Of a stretch of 7,063 nucleotides of DNA, positions 5,521 to 7,063 are shown piece by piece; the first letter of the stretch is position 1; the number at the start of each line of letters is the position of its first letter. The notes below the pieces were generated by a model. It was not told where the DNA came from. It ran no database searches and was given only the letters and a program-made list of their open reading frames with translations. Source of the stretch: CAYMSA01 sp964392965 (GTDB lineage: Bacteria > Actinomycetota > Coriobacteriia > Anaerosomatales > Anaerosomataceae); the NCBI GenBank assembly GCA_964392965.1, contig CAYMSA010000079.1, positions 1 to 7,063 on the forward strand. Direction: 5' to 3'. The position numbers and the translations under genes were made by a program.

Positions 5521-6318
5521 ATGCGGATAGGATTCCTCGGAACCGGCGGCGCCAACGGCGTTCCCTCTTTCTACTGTGACTGCGTGGCGTGCAAAGAGGC
5601 GACACTCGAGCCGCGGGCGCGCAGGTCCCGCTCATCGATTGTGGTTACGGGGACCCAGAACACACTCATCGACGCGTCTCCCGACCTGCGTCAGCAGCTC
5701 CTTCGTGAGGAGATCACGCGAATCGACAACCTGTTTCTCACGCACACGCACTTCGACCATGCGGGCGGGTTGCCTGAACTCGAGTTCTACGTTCGTCTGC
5801 GCCGAAGCGAACCGCTTCCAGCCTACATGACGCACGAGAGCGCGCGCTGGGTGAAAGACACGCTTCCGCACATGGCCGACTGTCTGGCCATCACACCTGT
5901 TGATGCGGGCGAATCAGTGACGGTCGACGGCGTTCGCTACACCGCACTCGAAGTCACGCACACGGGTGGAGCCGTCGGTTTCCTTCTTGAGGGTGCTTCT
6001 GGCGAGCGCGTAGCCTACATCCCCGACACGGGGCCCCTTCCGCCGGATACTGAGCGACGTGCGGCCGGTGTGGACGTTCTCATACTCGGCGCGACGTTCT
6101 TCGGCGAGAACTGGCTTCCTGCCGATCACCTCTCCGTTGATGAGGCCCTCGCAGTCGCCCGCGGCCTGCGGGTAGGGCGCGTGTACATAACTCATGTGTC
6201 GATGCACTACGACACCCCGGTCACGTGCGACGAACTCGCCGCCCATATTCGGAACGTGTCCGGTCTTGACGCACGACTCGCGTACGACGGGCTGTGGCTC
6301 GAGACACCGCTCGGCTGA
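5521..6318 (+). CDS. Metallo-beta-lactamase-fold hydrolase, PhnP-like
   Basis: 265 residues, start ATG 5521 behind GAGGAGGGG (5507-5515). The N-terminus LGTGGANGVPSFYCDCVAC closely follows PhnP, the cyclic phosphodiesterase of the C-P lyase pathway, including the three cysteines (C19, C21, C24) that hold PhnP's structural zinc. The two-metal active site is complete: HTHFDH (H75, H77, D79, H80), H147 in EVTH, D169 in YIPDT, and H203/H225 in ADHLS and ITHVS. The enzyme should therefore be an active phosphodiesterase or similar cytoplasmic hydrolase. No other phosphonate (phn) genes are visible, so a C-P lyase role is not supported. Such stand-alone homologues are common and their substrate is usually unknown. 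Lack of a signal peptide fits the cytoplasm. It is preceded by a 142-base gap and followed by a strong hairpin, so it looks like a single-gene unit. Confidence 0.9.
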   Translation: MRIGFLGTGGANGVPSFYCDCVACKEATLEPRARRSRSSIVVTGTQNTLIDASPDLRQQLLREEITRIDNLFLTHTHFDHAGGLPELEFYVRLRRSEPLPAYMTHESARWVKDTLPHMADCLAITPVDAGESVTVDGVRYTALEVTHTGGAVGFLLEGASGERVAYIPDTGPLPPDTERRAAGVDVLILGATFFGENWLPADHLSVDEALAVARGLRVGRVYITHVSMHYDTPVTCDELAAHIRNVSGLDARLAYDGLWLETPLG

Positions 6319-6342
6319 TGCAAGGGGAGTCGTCGCTCAGTC

Positions 6343-6367
6343 CGGTCGGCCGCGCTCGGCCGGACCG
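6343..6367 (+). terminator. GC-rich terminator-like hairpin after the PhnP-like gene
   Basis: CGGTCGGCCG (6343-6352), loop CGCT, then CGGCCGGACCG (6357-6367) form a 10-bp stem with one bulged base, 24 bases after the stop codon. There is no T-run (AAACGG follows), as is usual for terminators in GC-rich actinobacteria. It separates the hydrolase from the Mo/W enzyme gene. Confidence 0.55.
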
Positions 6368-6451
6368 AAACGGAGTCTTGGCGGCGGGCGTCGGGATGTC
6401 CCGAAGTATCCTTCGAGGTTTCTGCAGCTCCCCGCTTCGAATCAGCCCCTC

Positions 6452-6496
6452 GGCATGATACGGTATGCCCATATCATCACCTCTGGGTGATGGCAT
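6452..6496 (+). other. Structured leader of the Mo/W enzyme gene with competing hairpins
   Basis: ATGCC (6465-6469) can pair with GGCAT upstream (6452-6456) or with GGCAT downstream (6492-6496). Inside the second option CATCACC-TCTG-GGTGATG (6475-6492) is a perfect 7-bp hairpin. The two folds cannot fully coexist, the layout expected of an RNA switch or attenuator. It lies about 90 bases before the start codon. I cannot match it to a known riboswitch by eye, and no good promoter can be placed upstream. Confidence 0.35.
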
Positions 6497-6573
6497 GTCC
6501 GCACGCGCATGCACTACCATGTCAGGGTTGTTCGCCAGGCTGTGCTCGTGCGTCTTGCAGTCGGTATGTAGAC

Positions 6574-6579
6574 AGGAGG
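6574..6579 (+). promoter_or_regulatory. Ribosome binding site that decides the TTG start of the Mo/W enzyme
   Basis: AGGAGG ends five bases before TTG 6585. There is no ATG or GTG in this frame between the site and the cysteine motif that is placed as well, so TTG is the start. Confidence 0.75.
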
Positions 6580-6584
6580 ATAAG

Positions 6585-7063
6585 TTGAAGTTCGACGACA
6601 TCGATCTGAGCGATCCCGGAATCGAGGTGAAGAAGTCGTGCTGCTACTTCTGCCACCAGAACTGCGGTGTACTCGCGTACGTCAAGGACGGTGATGTGAT
6701 CGCCATCGAAGGCGATCCTACGCACCCCACCAACTCGGGTGGGCTTTGCTGCAGAGGTAACATCGCGCTCAAGCACCTGGATCATCCGGCACGAATCAAC
6801 TACCCGCTCAAGCGCAAGGGTGAGCGCGGTGCCAACGAGTGGGAGCAGATTCCCTGGGACCAGGCACTCGATGAAATCGCGGCGAAGCTTGCACAGATCA
6901 AGGAGGAGTCGGGAGCCGAGGCCGTAGCCACCGCCGGCGGAACACTCCGCACTGATGACTGGGCACGCAGAAGGTTTATGAACATCTTCGGAAGCCCGAA
7001 CAGCTTCCACAACGCGCTTCTCTGCTGGATTCCGACGTTCATGATCGAGACCGCCATCTCGGG
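6585..7063 (+). CDS. Molybdopterin (Mo/W-bis-PGD) oxidoreductase family enzyme, N-terminal 159 codons, 3' end outside window
   Basis: Starts at TTG 6585 and runs open to the window edge. The N-terminal [4Fe-4S] motif of the DMSO reductase superfamily is clear: C20-x2-C23-x3-C27 in CCYFCHQNC, then C55 in GGLCCRG, within a Molybdop_Fe4S4 domain (about 15-70). INYPLKRKGERG (71-82) and PWDQALDEIA (90-99) are hallmark segments leading into the main pterin-binding domain. RRRFMNIFGSPN (128-139) and C147 in LLCWIP follow. By recall of the acetylene hydratase sequence, C147 falls where that enzyme's tungsten-binding Cys141 lies, so it is a likely metal ligand. There is no Tat or Sec signal at the N-terminus, so this is cytoplasmic. 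The closest relatives I can recall are acetylene hydratase and the catechol dehydroxylase-like enzymes common in Coriobacteriia; formate dehydrogenase or thiosulfate/polysulfide reductase-like enzymes are less likely. Substrate and metal cannot be decided from a fragment of roughly a fifth or less of the usual length. Confidence 0.9.
   Translation, partial: MKFDDIDLSDPGIEVKKSCCYFCHQNCGVLAYVKDGDVIAIEGDPTHPTNSGGLCCRGNIALKHLDHPARINYPLKRKGERGANEWEQIPWDQALDEIAAKLAQIKEESGAEAVATAGGTLRTDDWARRRFMNIFGSPNSFHNALLCWIPTFMIETAIS

Noticed and set aside
6221..7010. Minus-strand open frames opposite the PhnP-like gene end and the Mo/W enzyme start
   Set aside because: They are antisense to strongly motif-supported coding sequence; no recognisable product.
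1..7063. CRISPR, insertion sequence, toxin-antitoxin, tRNA or defence genes
   Set aside because: No spaced repeats, transposase motifs, terminal inverted repeats, cloverleaf sequence or paired small toxin/antitoxin genes were seen.

Overview
The window reads like the chromosome of a GC-rich, anaerobic bacterium, most likely an actinobacterium of the Coriobacteriia type. The reasons are the GC-rich third codon positions, strong AGGAGG-type ribosome binding sites, frequent GTG/TTG starts, an NADH-dependent ferredoxin:NADP+ oxidoreductase (Nfn) pair, and a Mo/W-bis-pterin enzyme. This placement is inference from gene content and style; there is no rRNA or other marker here.

Left part (1-2091). 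The 3' end of peptidyl-tRNA hydrolase (pth) faces a convergent gene for a secreted, coiled-coil M23 peptidoglycan hydrolase. That gene has a readable promoter and leader hairpin. Divergent from it is a small membrane protein gene of the DUF4870/Tic20-like type. It is interrupted by a single in-frame TAG, exactly where relatives usually have a glutamine. The frame is otherwise intact on both sides.

Middle part (2256-5378). nfnA and nfnB overlap by 13 bases and encode the two subunits of Nfn, the flavin-based electron-bifurcating transhydrogenase linking NADH, NADPH and ferredoxin. After a 109-base gap with a hairpin comes an orphan response regulator with a receiver and a LytTR DNA-binding domain. 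No sensor kinase is visible.

Right part (5521-7063). A PhnP-like metallo-beta-lactamase-fold hydrolase keeps all its metal-binding residues and is followed by a strong GC-rich hairpin. A structured 266-base intergenic region then leads into the first 159 codons of a cytoplasmic molybdopterin (or tungstopterin) oxidoreductase-family enzyme. It resembles the acetylene hydratase/catechol dehydroxylase side of the DMSO reductase superfamily and runs off the window edge.

Working together: Nfn balances NADH, NADPH and low-potential ferredoxin, which would suit an anaerobe whose redox chemistry also uses a Mo/W enzyme. The two loci are separated by other genes and a terminator-like hairpin, so a direct link is only a guess. 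I see no defence system, CRISPR array, mobile element, tRNA or rRNA. I did not find a clear undescribed system. The strongest oddities are the amber codon in the membrane protein gene, the alternative-pairing leader before the Mo/W enzyme, and that enzyme's unusual cluster motif.
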